NCBI GenBank assembly: GCA_022447605.1
Contig: JAKVBG010000002.1
Coordinates: forward strand, 62,001 to 126,000
DNA: 64,000 bases
Source: Mariniblastus sp.
GTDB lineage: Bacteria; Planctomycetota; Planctomycetia; Pirellulales; Pirellulaceae
Direction: 5' to 3'
Every line of letters begins with the position of its first letter. The stretch's first letter is position 1. Below, piece after piece: positions 1-11,594 of the stretch. Below the pieces are notes generated by a model. That model saw nothing but the letters and a program-made list of their open reading frames with translations. It made no database searches and was not told where the DNA came from. A program made the position numbers and the translations under genes.

Positions 1-2
1 TT

Positions 3-83
3 GGATCCCCCAAAGCTGTTTCGCTGAGAATTTTGGAAGACGAAATTCTCAAAGACTCGTTAACCCGCAAACATCCTTTTTGA
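3..83 (+). CDS. C-terminal end of an unidentified protein (left edge)
   Basis: The frame starting at base 3 stays open from the window edge to a TGA at 81-83. It encodes about 26 residues with ordinary charged composition (…LRILEDEILKD…) ending in KHPF. The stop coincides with the left arm of a strong hairpin, which is what the end of a rightward gene should look like. The other two forward frames give either an immediate stop or a cysteine-rich, less protein-like peptide. Too short to assign a family; it could be chance. Confidence 0.35.
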   Translation, partial: GSPKAVSLRILEDEILKDSLTRKHPF

Positions 84-114
84 CGCCCTGCCACTGATCC
101 AGCCGGCAGGGCGT
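83..114 (+). terminator. Hairpin, probable terminator
   Basis: A perfect 10-bp stem (ACGCCCTGCC at 83-92 with GGCAGGGCGT at 105-114) encloses a 12-base loop and is followed by TCACTTTTC, a weak T tract. It lies between the rightward reading frame ending at 83 and the leftward TPR gene ending at 160, so it could serve both strands. Confidence 0.5.
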
Positions 115-159
115 TCACTTTTCGGGGCCGGTCGCTTCTGCCATGGCTGACCCCGAGAT

Positions 160-1020
160 TCAATGACCAAGGTCCGCCGGTGGTTTTTCCTGCTTGTCCG
201 TTTGCGATTTCCCGGCACCGCCTTGCCCGATCGGCTCATCGGCCTTCCTGATCAGCAGGTGCACGTCGGCCACCCGGCCCATCAACAGGTCCTTGGCCAG
301 CGGGTTGATCTTGGCGGCTGCACGCATTTCGGCGAGCGATTTTTCCTGGTCTCCCACCATGTCATAGTACAGGCCGACATACAGATGGGCATAGTAAATC
401 TGGAACGCCTTGGATCGACCAAGGGCAGGAGTTGATGTCGCGGCCTGAAAAACGTCTTCCACACTACCACTCCCACCAAAAAGTTGGTGAATCTGTTTCA
501 TGGGAACCCGGCTGTCCTGGGTAATCGGGATAAATTCTTCCCGGGCTTTCTCCAAGCCGACGATTTTCGAGTGGCAGAGCAGGTGCCAGACTGCGTTTTC
601 CACATCCTGACGGTTGTAAGTCTGATGGGTTTCAAACTGTTCCTTCCCGTCCTGGAACCGGTCGGCGTAATAGAGTGCCAATCCACGTTGCCATAAGCGC
701 GGTTCCAGTTGGGGATTCAGTTCAATCATTCGATCGAAACTCTCAATCGATTGATGGACGTCTCCCTTCATAAAACTGGCCTCGCCGATCAGCATCAGGG
801 CATTCAACGAATCCGGTTTTTGCTTGAGGATTTTTTGGGCCTGTTCAATCGTTTCGGTGTAGTTGCCCTGTTCAAATTTGGAGACCGCCTGGCGTTCGGG
901 TTCCTGTGGAGAGGTGGTTTCGACGGCCAAGACCGACGGCGCTTCCAAAGTTGGTTTGTCTGCTTCACAACCGGGAAGCAGACAGGAAACCAGCAGGAGT
1001 AGTTGAAATGCAGGATGCAT
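160..1020 (-). CDS. TPR-repeat lipoprotein
   Basis: Predicted outer-surface or periplasmic lipoprotein of 286 residues. The N-terminus is a classic lipoprotein signal: a short hydrophobic run ending in the lipobox LLPGC, with Cys18 as the lipidation site. From about residue 45 to 125 there are tetratricopeptide-like helices (for example AQKILKQKPDSLNALMLIGE and SIESFDRMIELNPQLEP), and another TPR-like helix pair follows around residues 205-240. TPRs normally mediate protein binding. No enzymatic motif is visible. It stands alone, transcribed leftward, with 145 bases to the divergent nitrilase-family gene. The binding partner cannot be guessed. Confidence 0.8.
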   Translation of the reverse strand: MHPAFQLLLLVSCLLPGCEADKPTLEAPSVLAVETTSPQEPERQAVSKFEQGNYTETIEQAQKILKQKPDSLNALMLIGEASFMKGDVHQSIESFDRMIELNPQLEPRLWQRGLALYYADRFQDGKEQFETHQTYNRQDVENAVWHLLCHSKIVGLEKAREEFIPITQDSRVPMKQIHQLFGGSGSVEDVFQAATSTPALGRSKAFQIYYAHLYVGLYYDMVGDQEKSLAEMRAAAKINPLAKDLLMGRVADVHLLIRKADEPIGQGGAGKSQTDKQEKPPADLGH

Positions 1021-1165
1021 GATAGGGTCCGATAAAAAAGAGATTTGATACCGTTGGTGCTATAGGTGGCTTTCGCTATAACGGGGAGATTGGATTCAAA
1101 AAACCTGTCTCCCGGATCGTTGCTCGTGTGGAGCGTGTCCTCCTTTTTACCCGGAACCTGGGACT

Positions 1166-1984
1166 ATGAAAATTGCCTTGGTGCAGCAGCACGCTACGGA
1201 AGACAAGTCAGCCAACTTGCAGCGCGGGTTGGCCGCCGCCCAGGCGGCGATTGACGCGGGCGCCAAGCTGATCTGTTTTGCGGAACTGGCGTTTGAGCCG
1301 TTTTATCCCCAGCAGCCTGCCGGGCAGGGCTACCGTGAATTGGCCGAGCCGATTCCCGGTCCGACGACCGACCTGTTTTGTCAGTTGGCTGCTCGGCATC
1401 AGGTCGTGTTTGTGCTCAACCTGTTTGAGAGGGAGGGCCAGCAGACCTACGACAGTTCCCCGGTGATCGATGCGGATGGCACGCTGCTGGGCATAACGCG
1501 GATGACGCACATTACCGAGTACGAATGTTTTCACGAACAAGGTTATTACCTGCCGGGGGACCGGGGCGCCCCGGTTTACGATACCCGGTATGGCAAGGTG
1601 GGTGTGGCGATCTGTTACGATCGGCACTACCCCGAGTACATGCGGGCCCTGGCCGTTGCCGGGGCGGAACTGGTGGTCGTGCCGCAGGCGGGCGCCGTGG
1701 GGGAATGGCCCGACGGGTTGTACGAAGCCGAGATGAGGGTGGCCGCTTTCCAGAATGGCTATTTCACCGCCCTCTGTAATCGAGTTGGCCCGGAATCGAA
1801 ATTGACCTTTGCCGGCGAGTCGTTTGTCTGTGATCCTTCCGGAACCGTGATTGCCAGGGCAGGGCAGGGGTCGGACGAGGTGCTCTACTGCGATATCGAT
1901 ACCGACCAGATTGCCGAGTCACCTGCTCGCAAACTGTTCCTGCGAGATCGTCGTCCCGAACTGTACAGCCAGTGGCATGAATAA
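1166..1984 (+). CDS. Nitrilase-superfamily (carbon-nitrogen hydrolase) protein
   Basis: 272-residue protein resembling N-carbamoylputrescine amidase/beta-ureidopropionase members of the carbon-nitrogen hydrolase family. These cleave non-peptide C-N bonds with a Glu-Lys-Cys triad. Glu40 in FAELAFEPF and Cys150 in VAICYDRHYPE sit in the expected motifs, and GYYLPGD matches the family FxxPGD block. The position normally holding the catalytic lysine (RKMHI or RKSHI in relatives) reads RMTHI here, so Lys appears replaced by Met113. Either this is a subfamily with altered chemistry or the lysine comes from elsewhere; substrate is therefore open. Monocistronic by spacing: next gene is convergent. 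Confidence 0.85.
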   Translation: MKIALVQQHATEDKSANLQRGLAAAQAAIDAGAKLICFAELAFEPFYPQQPAGQGYRELAEPIPGPTTDLFCQLAARHQVVFVLNLFEREGQQTYDSSPVIDADGTLLGITRMTHITEYECFHEQGYYLPGDRGAPVYDTRYGKVGVAICYDRHYPEYMRALAVAGAELVVVPQAGAVGEWPDGLYEAEMRVAAFQNGYFTALCNRVGPESKLTFAGESFVCDPSGTVIARAGQGSDEVLYCDIDTDQIAESPARKLFLRDRRPELYSQWHE

Positions 1985-2061
1985 GCGGTAGTCGCCGTGA
2001 TCGGTTGATGTCTGTCGCGCAGTTGACGATTAACCTGGGTGCCAAGAGCTGTCTGAGCACG

Positions 2062-2271
2062 TCAAAACAGCATGTAGATCGTCGGGATAATGGCCGTATT
2101 GGTAACGACAATCATGCCTCCCAGGATCAGTAGAACCACGACCATGGGGACGAGCCACCAGCGCTTGTTATGGATCAGGAAATCGCCCAGTTCGCGCAGC
2201 AGACCTGGTTGAGAAGACTTGGCCATCGTACGGAACGAATCATCCGGTTCGGGATCGACAGGCGGGGTCAT
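2062..2271 (-). CDS. DUF5989-type small membrane protein
   Basis: 69-residue protein with a soluble N-terminus, a conserved-looking LLRELGDFLIHNKRWW amphipathic stretch and one membrane segment (about residues 40-62) ending in IPTIYMLF. Length and pattern match DUF5989 as I remember it, a small family usually encoded beside NodU/CmcH-like carbamoyltransferases. Here it starts 15 bases after the carbamoyltransferase stop on the same strand, so the two are almost certainly cotranscribed. Probable role: membrane partner of the carbamoylation system; biochemistry unknown. Confidence 0.7.
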   Translation of the reverse strand: MTPPVDPEPDDSFRTMAKSSQPGLLRELGDFLIHNKRWWLVPMVVVLLILGGMIVVTNTAIIPTIYMLF

Positions 2272-2286
2272 GTCAAAAACGATTAC

Positions 2287-4485
2287 CTAAAATTGCCGAA
2301 AATAGTCATGTTTCGATCGGGCTGACCGGTGCGGCTTCCAGTAGGAGGAGTCCCCCCGCTCGAAACGGGTCTCGAGTCCCCGGTGGCCCAGCAGCCGCAG
2401 CAGCAGGGCGTAAGGGGTCAACACCAGGAAATAGACCAGCGCCAACAGGACGATTGTAAACCACATCGCGATGAAACGGAGTACCCGGTCAAGCCCGGTC
2501 GCCAGTGGCGCCAGTGCCCGGGGGCAGATCTTCCCGGTGCCCCATAGCAGCAAGCTCACCAGAAGAATGGTTAACGCCCCACTGAGACTCCCCCACAGGA
2601 CATAGGCGGCCAGTCCACCTGCCGCGCCCGCCACCGGTAGCTTATACAGTTTCAAGGGTGACGACTCGCCCGGTGAGACTGGTTGCCGAGTCGTCAAGGG
2701 AGGTCGGGGCGCACCATTTTTCTCGGCCGATTTGACGAGTAGACAGTTTTCCAGCACGATTGCGTCGAGGGCCGTAGTGGCAAACAGATCCAGCGCGTCG
2801 GTCGGCGAGCAGGCGATCGGTTGTCCCCGTACATTGAGACTGGTGTTGAGCAGTACGGGACAGCCCGTTTTTTGTTCCATCGTCTCCAGTAGTTGGGCCA
2901 ACGGCCCATTCTGCTGTGGGGTCACTGTTTGCAGCCGCGCTGATTGATTGACGTGGGTGATGGCTGGCAATGTCAGGGCCCCCGTTTCCCCTGGGCCCGC
3001 ATCCGATCTGGATTCAACTGCTTTGACCTGTTCGGCCAGCAGCATGAAGGGTGACTGAAAACGGGCCGGGACCTCGAAGAACCGATCGGCAGCGTTTGCC
3101 AGCACCACCGGTGCAAAGGGACGAAACGACTCGCGGAACTTGATCTCCTGGTTGATCCGATCCTGCATGTGGGGGCAACGCGGGTCGGCGAGCATGCTCC
3201 GGTTGCCCAGGGCGCGGGGCCCAAATTCCATCCGTCCCTGGAACCAACCGATCACTTTTTTCTGGGCCAGCAGGTCGCTGACCTGGTCACACAGCGCCGC
3301 GCGGTCCTGGAAAATGGATGACTCGATGTGGGGCGCTTCAGCCAGGCCAGATTGTTCGATGGCCGCTGCGATCTGCTGCGGGCTGTAGTCGGGTCCAGTG
3401 AAAACCGTCTGCTGGGCCATCGGCTCACGGGGCTGGTCCCGCAACTGGTGCCAGGTGAACAGCGCGGCGCCGAGGGCACCACCCGCATCCCCGGCCGCCG
3501 GTTGGACCCAGATGTTTCGAAACGGACTGTGGCGGCGCAGCTCCCCATTGGCTACGCAATTCAGGCCCAGGCCTCCGGCGATGCAGAGATTCTCCAGGCC
3601 GGTCTGCCGGTGCAGGTGCCGGGCCATGCCGAGCAGGATCTCTTCCACCACGGCCTGGACCGAGGCGGCCAGGTCTTTCTCGCGCTGGGTGATCTCCGTT
3701 TCCGGGGTGCGAGGGGGCCCATCGAACAGCTGGTGAAACCGCCGGGAGGTCATCGTCAGGCCCCGCTGAAACTGGAAGTAATCCAGATCGAGGCGGAAGG
3801 ATCCGTCCGGCCGAATGTCGATCAGCTTGTCACGGATCCGTTCGACGTACCGCGGCCTGCCATACGGTGCCAGTCCCATCAGCTTCGCTTCCCCGGAGTT
3901 GACCCGGAATCCACAGAACGTGGTGAAGGCCGAGTAGAGCAGCCCCAACGAGTGTGGGAACTCGAGTTGTTCCAGCAGTTCCACCCGGTTGCCGTCCCCC
4001 CGCCCCAATGTGGTCGTGGCCCATTCGCCCACCCCGTCGGCTGTCAGGATAGCGGCCCGCTGAAACGGCGAGGGAAAAAAAGCGCTGGCGGCGTGGGATT
4101 CGTGGTGTTCCGGGAAGATGATCCGGCCAGCAAACCGGCGGTCCAATTGCCGCTGGATTTCTCTCGACAGGTAGAGTTTCTGTTTCAGCCAGACCGGCAT
4201 CGACCGGGCAAAGGAGGTCCACCCGGAGGGAGCAACGCTCAGGTAAGTTTCGAGTAACCGTTCAAATTTACGGAACGGTTTTTCATAAAACACGACATGA
4301 TCGAGTTCATCGTATCCCAAGCCGGCCTGGGACATGCAATAATGGATGGCATGGTTGGGGAACCTGGCGTCATGTTTTTGGCGGGAAAACCGCTCTTCCT
4401 GGGCTGCGGCCACGAGCTGACCATCGACCAGCAGTGCCGCTGCCGAGTCGTGGTAATAGGCTGAAATTCCCAGTATGGCCGTCAC
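2287..4485 (-). CDS. NodU/CmcH-family carbamoyltransferase fused to an SxtJ-like membrane domain
   Basis: 732 residues. Residues 1 to about 590 are a carbamoyltransferase of the NodU/CmcH type, which moves a carbamoyl group from carbamoyl phosphate via carbamoyl-adenylate to a hydroxyl of a sugar or small molecule. Visible family marks are LGISAYYHDSAAAL at the start, HESHAASAFF near 130, CIAGGLGLNCVANG near 302, EFGPRALGNRSMLADPR near 420 and FRPFAPVVL near 450. After a linker near 605-620, the last ~120 residues form two to three membrane helices and end SSYWKPHRSARSKHDYFRQF, resembling the normally separate SxtJ protein. Start is GTG with an AGGAGG motif six bases upstream. DUF5989 follows; an SGNH hydrolase is divergent. 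Product unknown: surface glycan or secondary metabolite. Confidence 0.9.
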   Translation of the reverse strand: MTAILGISAYYHDSAAALLVDGQLVAAAQEERFSRQKHDARFPNHAIHYCMSQAGLGYDELDHVVFYEKPFRKFERLLETYLSVAPSGWTSFARSMPVWLKQKLYLSREIQRQLDRRFAGRIIFPEHHESHAASAFFPSPFQRAAILTADGVGEWATTTLGRGDGNRVELLEQLEFPHSLGLLYSAFTTFCGFRVNSGEAKLMGLAPYGRPRYVERIRDKLIDIRPDGSFRLDLDYFQFQRGLTMTSRRFHQLFDGPPRTPETEITQREKDLAASVQAVVEEILLGMARHLHRQTGLENLCIAGGLGLNCVANGELRRHSPFRNIWVQPAAGDAGGALGAALFTWHQLRDQPREPMAQQTVFTGPDYSPQQIAAAIEQSGLAEAPHIESSIFQDRAALCDQVSDLLAQKKVIGWFQGRMEFGPRALGNRSMLADPRCPHMQDRINQEIKFRESFRPFAPVVLANAADRFFEVPARFQSPFMLLAEQVKAVESRSDAGPGETGALTLPAITHVNQSARLQTVTPQQNGPLAQLLETMEQKTGCPVLLNTSLNVRGQPIACSPTDALDLFATTALDAIVLENCLLVKSAEKNGAPRPPLTTRQPVSPGESSPLKLYKLPVAGAAGGLAAYVLWGSLSGALTILLVSLLLWGTGKICPRALAPLATGLDRVLRFIAMWFTIVLLALVYFLVLTPYALLLRLLGHRGLETRFERGDSSYWKPHRSARSKHDYFRQF

Positions 4486-4576
4486 ACATTGCCTCCTGTT
4501 GGTTACCCGGGCCGGGAGCCTTTCATTGTAGGCGAACCGGCGCCATCGAGTAATGTCATGGAGAGGATTGGTGAAA

Positions 4577-6046
4577 ATGAACCAGACCGGGAAGCGTCCT
4601 TACCGGTATGTCTTGATCCGCCTGCTGGCGATCTTCATTGGTCTCTCCCCGTTTCTGTTGTTGGAAGTTGGCCTGCATCTGTCCGGCTGGAACGAAACGG
4701 ACGAAATTATCGACCCGTATGTCGGCTTCAGCTCCGTTCGCCCGCTGTTTGAACGGAGCGATGATTCCGAGGAATACCAGGTTTCGCCAACCCGTTATCC
4801 CTTGTTTCAGCCGGATCACTTTCCCGCCAGGAAGCCGGACAACGGTTTTCGTATCTTTTGCCTGGGAGGGTCGACGGTCCAGGGTCGGCCGTACTCGATC
4901 GAAACCTCCTTTTCCCGTTGGCTGGAAATCAACCTGCAGGTGGCCGATCCGACACGTGATTGGGACGTGGTCAATTGCGGGGGTGTCTCGTATGCCAGTT
5001 ACCGACTGGTACCGATTCTGCAGGAAGTCCTCCAGTACGAGCCGGATCTGATCATCCTGTACACCGGTCACAACGAGTTCCTGGAAGACCGGACGTATGG
5101 TTCGATCAAGCAGGGACCGGCCCTGGTCAGGACGGCCCATGAGCGTCTTTCCGTTTTCAAGTCGTACCGCTTCCTCCGCAGCCTGTTTGTCGATCGCGAT
5201 TCGAGCGCTAACCCGGCGCACCCTTCCAAGGCGACCTTGCCGGTTGATGTGGAGGCGGAACTCGATTTCCGGGGAGGACTCGATTTCTACCACCGCGACG
5301 ACCCGTGGCGGGAGGATGTGATTTCCCATTTTGAGTTCAACCTGCAACAGATGGCCAAGCTGGCCCGCTCGGCCGATGTGCCACTGATCCTGGTCAACCC
5401 GGCCAGCAATCTGAGTGGCACGCCTCCCTTCAAGAGTGAGCATACGGCAAAAGTGCCGAGTGAGGTTTGCCGGCAGATTGAAGCGCTGGGCGAATCGGTG
5501 ACGCCACAGTTTGCATCGGTGGAAGAGGAGATGACACGTTTGCAGGAATGGCTGACCCTCGACCCGGATTATGCCGCACTCCACTTTCGCCTGGGCCAGT
5601 GCCAGCTGGCACTGGATCGTCCCGAGGCGGCCCGTCAGTCACTGCTGCGGGCCAAGGAACTGGATGTCTGCCCGCTGCGTATCCTGGAGCCGATGCATGA
5701 GGTCATTCGGAAGACGGCCCGCACCTGGGACCTGCCCCTGGTCGATGTCAGGGCGATTTTTGAACAGGCTTCTCAACACGGTATCCCGGGAGATGCCATG
5801 TTGGTCGACCACGTCCACCCGACGATCGGCGCGCACCAGTTGATCGCCGAACACCTGGCCCAGCGGATGCAGTCACTCGGCTGGCTGGAGATCCACCGTC
5901 CCGATTGGCAGGAGCAACGGCGAGAGGAGTACGTGAGTCAGTTGGAATCGCTCGATTTCATGTACTTCCAACGCGGCAAAGATCGCCTGCGCGGTTTGCA
6001 ACGTTGGGCGCGAGGGGAAGTCAAAGCGGAACGGCCCGAAAAGTAG
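4577..6046 (+). CDS. Membrane-anchored SGNH/GDSL-type hydrolase
   Basis: 489-residue protein with a signal-anchor helix at about 10-32, then an SGNH hydrolase fold. Block I is GGST with the nucleophile Ser99; a glycine block is CGGVSYASYR; the Asn block is YTGHNEF; block V is DHVHPT with the catalytic Asp and His. A TPR-like helix pair (LHFRLGQCQLALDRPEAARQ) interrupts the C-terminal half. Such enzymes deacylate or acylate sugars and lipids at the cell surface. I place the start at ATG 4577, eight codons inside the longest frame, because GAGAGGA lies ten bases before it. It is divergent from the carbamoyltransferase, suggesting a shared role in modifying an exported compound. Confidence 0.82.
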   Translation: MNQTGKRPYRYVLIRLLAIFIGLSPFLLLEVGLHLSGWNETDEIIDPYVGFSSVRPLFERSDDSEEYQVSPTRYPLFQPDHFPARKPDNGFRIFCLGGSTVQGRPYSIETSFSRWLEINLQVADPTRDWDVVNCGGVSYASYRLVPILQEVLQYEPDLIILYTGHNEFLEDRTYGSIKQGPALVRTAHERLSVFKSYRFLRSLFVDRDSSANPAHPSKATLPVDVEAELDFRGGLDFYHRDDPWREDVISHFEFNLQQMAKLARSADVPLILVNPASNLSGTPPFKSEHTAKVPSEVCRQIEALGESVTPQFASVEEEMTRLQEWLTLDPDYAALHFRLGQCQLALDRPEAARQSLLRAKELDVCPLRILEPMHEVIRKTARTWDLPLVDVRAIFEQASQHGIPGDAMLVDHVHPTIGAHQLIAEHLAQRMQSLGWLEIHRPDWQEQRREEYVSQLESLDFMYFQRGKDRLRGLQRWARGEVKAERPEK

Positions 6047-6107
6047 CGTCTCCTGCCCCTTTTTCAAGTGGGAGGATGCGGAGCGGCATGGGCCTAAGGG
6101 TCGACCT

Positions 6108-7361
6108 CTACTTCTCACCGATGCAGAACAGGTGTTCCCGTCCGCGGATCAGCAGTTTGCCGTTGATCGGTATCGGGGAGGCGGCCAGCCGTTCGCCCAT
6201 ATCATTCTGCGCCAGCACCTCCATCCCGTCCGGCTTGACCTGGATCACGGAGACGACGCCATCCTCGCGGGCGCAGTACAGCAGGTTGCCAGCCAGGATC
6301 GGCGAGGCGTAATACTTGGCCCGGGCCCGCGGGATCGCATCGACCCAGATATCTTGCCCTGTCGCCGCCTCGATGCAGTTGATCTGACCGCGATCGGAGA
6401 GGACGAACACCTGGCCGTCTCGCCCGACCGGTGTGGGACAATCGGCACCCAGATCGTCCCGTTCCCAGAGCCGACCCGCCTCGGTGATATTGCCGCGACC
6501 CCCCATTTTTACTCCGGCGCAATACTTGGTTCGTCCAAATGGGACGACGGCAATCCCGTCGGTAATCCCGGGTGAGGCGATCACGCGCCACATCGGTTTG
6601 TCCTCCGGGTTGAATCCCTCGCAGGTCCAGACGATCTGGCCATCTTGCGGGTTGTGACCCGTCAGTCGATCGGCTCCCCAGATCACCAAGGTCTCCTGGC
6701 CGTCGATCTCCATCACCATGGGCGTCGTGTACGACTGACCCGATTCGGTCTGAACAGGGAACGTGCGGTCGACTTTCCAGGCGACGCTGCCATCTTCCGG
6801 CTTGAGCGCCACAACGTACGACTCACCCTCCTGCATCACGGCGATGACCAGGTTGCCCCCGGCCAGTACGGGGGAGGTCCCCAGGTCCCACCAGAGTGTG
6901 TCCTCGCCAAATTTTTCCTGCAGGTTGATCTGCCAGTTCAACTTGCCATCCAGTGTCAGGGACGCCACGGTCCCACTCTTGAAATAGACATACAGGTTGT
7001 TGCCGTCGGTGACCGGAGAGGAGTTCGAACCACTGCCGTTCTTATGTTTTCCCGGTCGCTCCGGGCCGAGCTGTTTCTGCCAAAGCCGTTCCCCATCCCA
7101 ATTGTAAGCTTGCACGCTGTCCTGGTCCCCGTTTCCACCGGTCAGGAAAATCCGATCTTCCCAGACGACCGGGGTGCTACTGCCAGCTCCCGGCAGCTTC
7201 GTTTTCCAGAGCACGTTCTGGGAGCTGGAGAACTCGGTCGGGAAGTCACCCGGTGCGGCCACGCTGTTGCCGGTGGGGCCTCGCCACTCAGGCCAGTTAT
7301 CAGCCTGGGCCAGTGGGTTCAACGTGAAAAACAGGATCGGGAGAACAAGGTATCGGTTCAT
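6108..7361 (-). CDS. Secreted PQQ-binding-like beta-propeller protein
   Basis: 417 residues with a signal peptide (MNRYLVLPILFFTLNPLAQA, cleavage after AQA). It opens with NWPEWRGPTGNS, the usual start of planctomycete propeller proteins of the PQQ-like/BamB fold. Repeated blades carry DGxxxW…, for example NWDGERLWQKQLG, LDGKLNWQINL, EDGSVAWKVD and QDGQIVWTCEG. No PQQ-dehydrogenase catalytic residues are apparent, so this is more likely a periplasmic scaffold or sensor than an enzyme. It is alone between a convergent SGNH gene and katG; its leader contains a 9-bp tandem repeat. Confidence 0.85.
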   Translation of the reverse strand: MNRYLVLPILFFTLNPLAQADNWPEWRGPTGNSVAAPGDFPTEFSSSQNVLWKTKLPGAGSSTPVVWEDRIFLTGGNGDQDSVQAYNWDGERLWQKQLGPERPGKHKNGSGSNSSPVTDGNNLYVYFKSGTVASLTLDGKLNWQINLQEKFGEDTLWWDLGTSPVLAGGNLVIAVMQEGESYVVALKPEDGSVAWKVDRTFPVQTESGQSYTTPMVMEIDGQETLVIWGADRLTGHNPQDGQIVWTCEGFNPEDKPMWRVIASPGITDGIAVVPFGRTKYCAGVKMGGRGNITEAGRLWERDDLGADCPTPVGRDGQVFVLSDRGQINCIEAATGQDIWVDAIPRARAKYYASPILAGNLLYCAREDGVVSVIQVKPDGMEVLAQNDMGERLAASPIPINGKLLIRGREHLFCIGEK

Positions 7362-7412
7362 GGCAATCGAGCGGTTGAAGGTTGGAGTGAGATTTCCGTT
7401 GCGGGGTACTCG

Positions 7413-7430
7413 GTTCAGTCAGTTCAGTCA
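7413..7430. repeat. 9-bp tandem repeat in the propeller gene leader
   Basis: GTTCAGTCA occurs twice head to tail, 52-69 bases upstream of the leftward propeller start, and a third partial copy (GTTCAGTA) follows at about 7438. Could be a regulator site or a replication-slippage scar. Confidence 0.6.
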
Positions 7431-7579
7431 GTACTCCGTTCAGTATAGCGTTTGCTTGATGCCTTATCAAAACGGGCGATTCCCAGTAGACCATTTACCA
7501 GGAAATCGACCGCCTCGATTTCAACGCAGGTTATCCTTCTGCTTGCGCCCCACCCGGGTGACCCGGACGGCCAGTCGGG

Positions 7580-10443
<2,864 letters not shown>

Positions 10444-11448
10444 TTGAAACCTGAATCCTGGCTCTGGTACTTGCTCGGTTTAATCAGCCCTCTGTTGGTC
10501 ATTGCCTGCAACCTGGCCGGTGGTTACTGGGTGACGGCCGGGATCGTCTACATGCTCGGCATCGGACCGCTGCTCGACTTGATCTGCGGGCGCGATGATC
10601 GGCCGAAGCCTTCCCGGGAATCGGGGCGCCCGCTGGTGATTCTTCTGTATACTTACGCCGCATTGCAGTTGGCCTGTATCTTCTCGCTGCTCTACCGGGC
10701 CGCGATCGACGGCCCGGCCTTGACCACCTGGTTGGCCGCACTCAGTACGGGGCTCAGTTCCAGTACGGCGGGGATCATCGTCGCCCATGAACTCGGTCAC
10801 ACTCGCCCCGGTTCGCTCTCCTGGTGGCTGGGACGTTTGAACCTGCTGACCGTGTTGTATCTCCACTTTACGACCGAGCATAACTTCACCCACCACAAGC
10901 ATGTGGCGACCGGCCATGACCCGGCCTCGGCCACACGGGGAGAATCGCTCTGGTGGTTCGTGGCGCGGACGGTGCCGGGGCAGTTCCTCGATGCGGCGGC
11001 CGTCCAGCGGCGCAAGGGCCGCCGTGGGCTGGGCAACCCGGTTTACCGGGGGCTGCTGCTGCAGGTCTTGCTGGTGCTGGCGATCTACCTGTTGCTGGGC
11101 CCCTGGGTGACTCTCGCTTTTCTGTTACAGTCGGCCTTTGCGATTTTTCTGCTCGAATATATCAACTACATCCGGCACTACGGTCTCCGGCGGCGGGCGG
11201 ATGAGCGTTTGACCGAATTGCACTCCTGGCAGGCCGAGCAGCGCTGGTCCCGTTGGACCTTGCTGGAGTTGACCCGGCACCCGGCCCATCATCTCAAGGC
11301 GAGCGAGCCGTTCTGGAGACTGCAGCCGTACGACCAGGCGCCCAGCTTGCCGACCGGTTACTACGGCTGTTTCTGGATCGCGCTCATTCCACCTTTATGG
11401 AAGCGATTGGTGGACCCCCGCATCCCTGTCTCGCCCGACCATTCGTGA
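10444..11448 (+). CDS. AlkB-like membrane di-iron hydroxylase
   Basis: 334-residue integral membrane protein of the alkane 1-monooxygenase/fatty acid desaturase superfamily. Histidine clusters that bind the di-iron centre occur in the AlkB order: AHELGHT near 117, EHNFTHHKHVATGHDPASA near 146, NYIRHYGL near 241 and RHPAHHLKASEPF near 278. Six or so hydrophobic helices alternate with them. It is shorter than typical AlkB (about 400). The reaction is probably terminal hydroxylation of an alkyl chain using rubredoxin or ferredoxin electrons; substrate unknown. Start is TTG. The FAD oxidoreductase gene downstream may be functionally linked. Confidence 0.85.
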   Translation: MKPESWLWYLLGLISPLLVIACNLAGGYWVTAGIVYMLGIGPLLDLICGRDDRPKPSRESGRPLVILLYTYAALQLACIFSLLYRAAIDGPALTTWLAALSTGLSSSTAGIIVAHELGHTRPGSLSWWLGRLNLLTVLYLHFTTEHNFTHHKHVATGHDPASATRGESLWWFVARTVPGQFLDAAAVQRRKGRRGLGNPVYRGLLLQVLLVLAIYLLLGPWVTLAFLLQSAFAIFLLEYINYIRHYGLRRRADERLTELHSWQAEQRWSRWTLLELTRHPAHHLKASEPFWRLQPYDQAPSLPTGYYGCFWIALIPPLWKRLVDPRIPVSPDHS

Positions 11449-11528
11449 TCCGCAGGTTGTTTGCGCCCGGGCCGAGGTCTGATATAAACGCGTTAACCGA
11501 ATGGACGGCGTGCGGTTGAACCGCCATT

Positions 11529-11558
11529 CCCGTTACCATCGCCCCGTTACCATCGCCC
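11529..11558. repeat. 14-bp-period tandem repeat upstream of the FAD oxidoreductase
   Basis: CCCGTTACCATCGCCC occurs at 11529-11544 and again at 11543-11558, a 14-base period with a two-base overlap. Degenerate C-rich units (TGTCAACACCGCCC, TGTTGCCTCTGCCC) continue the pattern almost to the start codon at 11595. Confidence 0.65.
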
Positions 11559-11594
11559 TGTCAACACCGCCCTGTTGCCTCTGCCCTGATCCCG

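Noticed and set aside
3328-4257. Long open frame on the + strand opposite the carbamoyltransferase
   Set aside because: Proline/arginine/glycine-rich text with no family signal; the minus-strand gene has clear motifs and a strong Shine-Dalgarno. An antisense shadow.
4556-5584. 342-codon open frame on the - strand opposite the SGNH gene
   Set aside because: Mirrors the SGNH coding sequence; no motifs.
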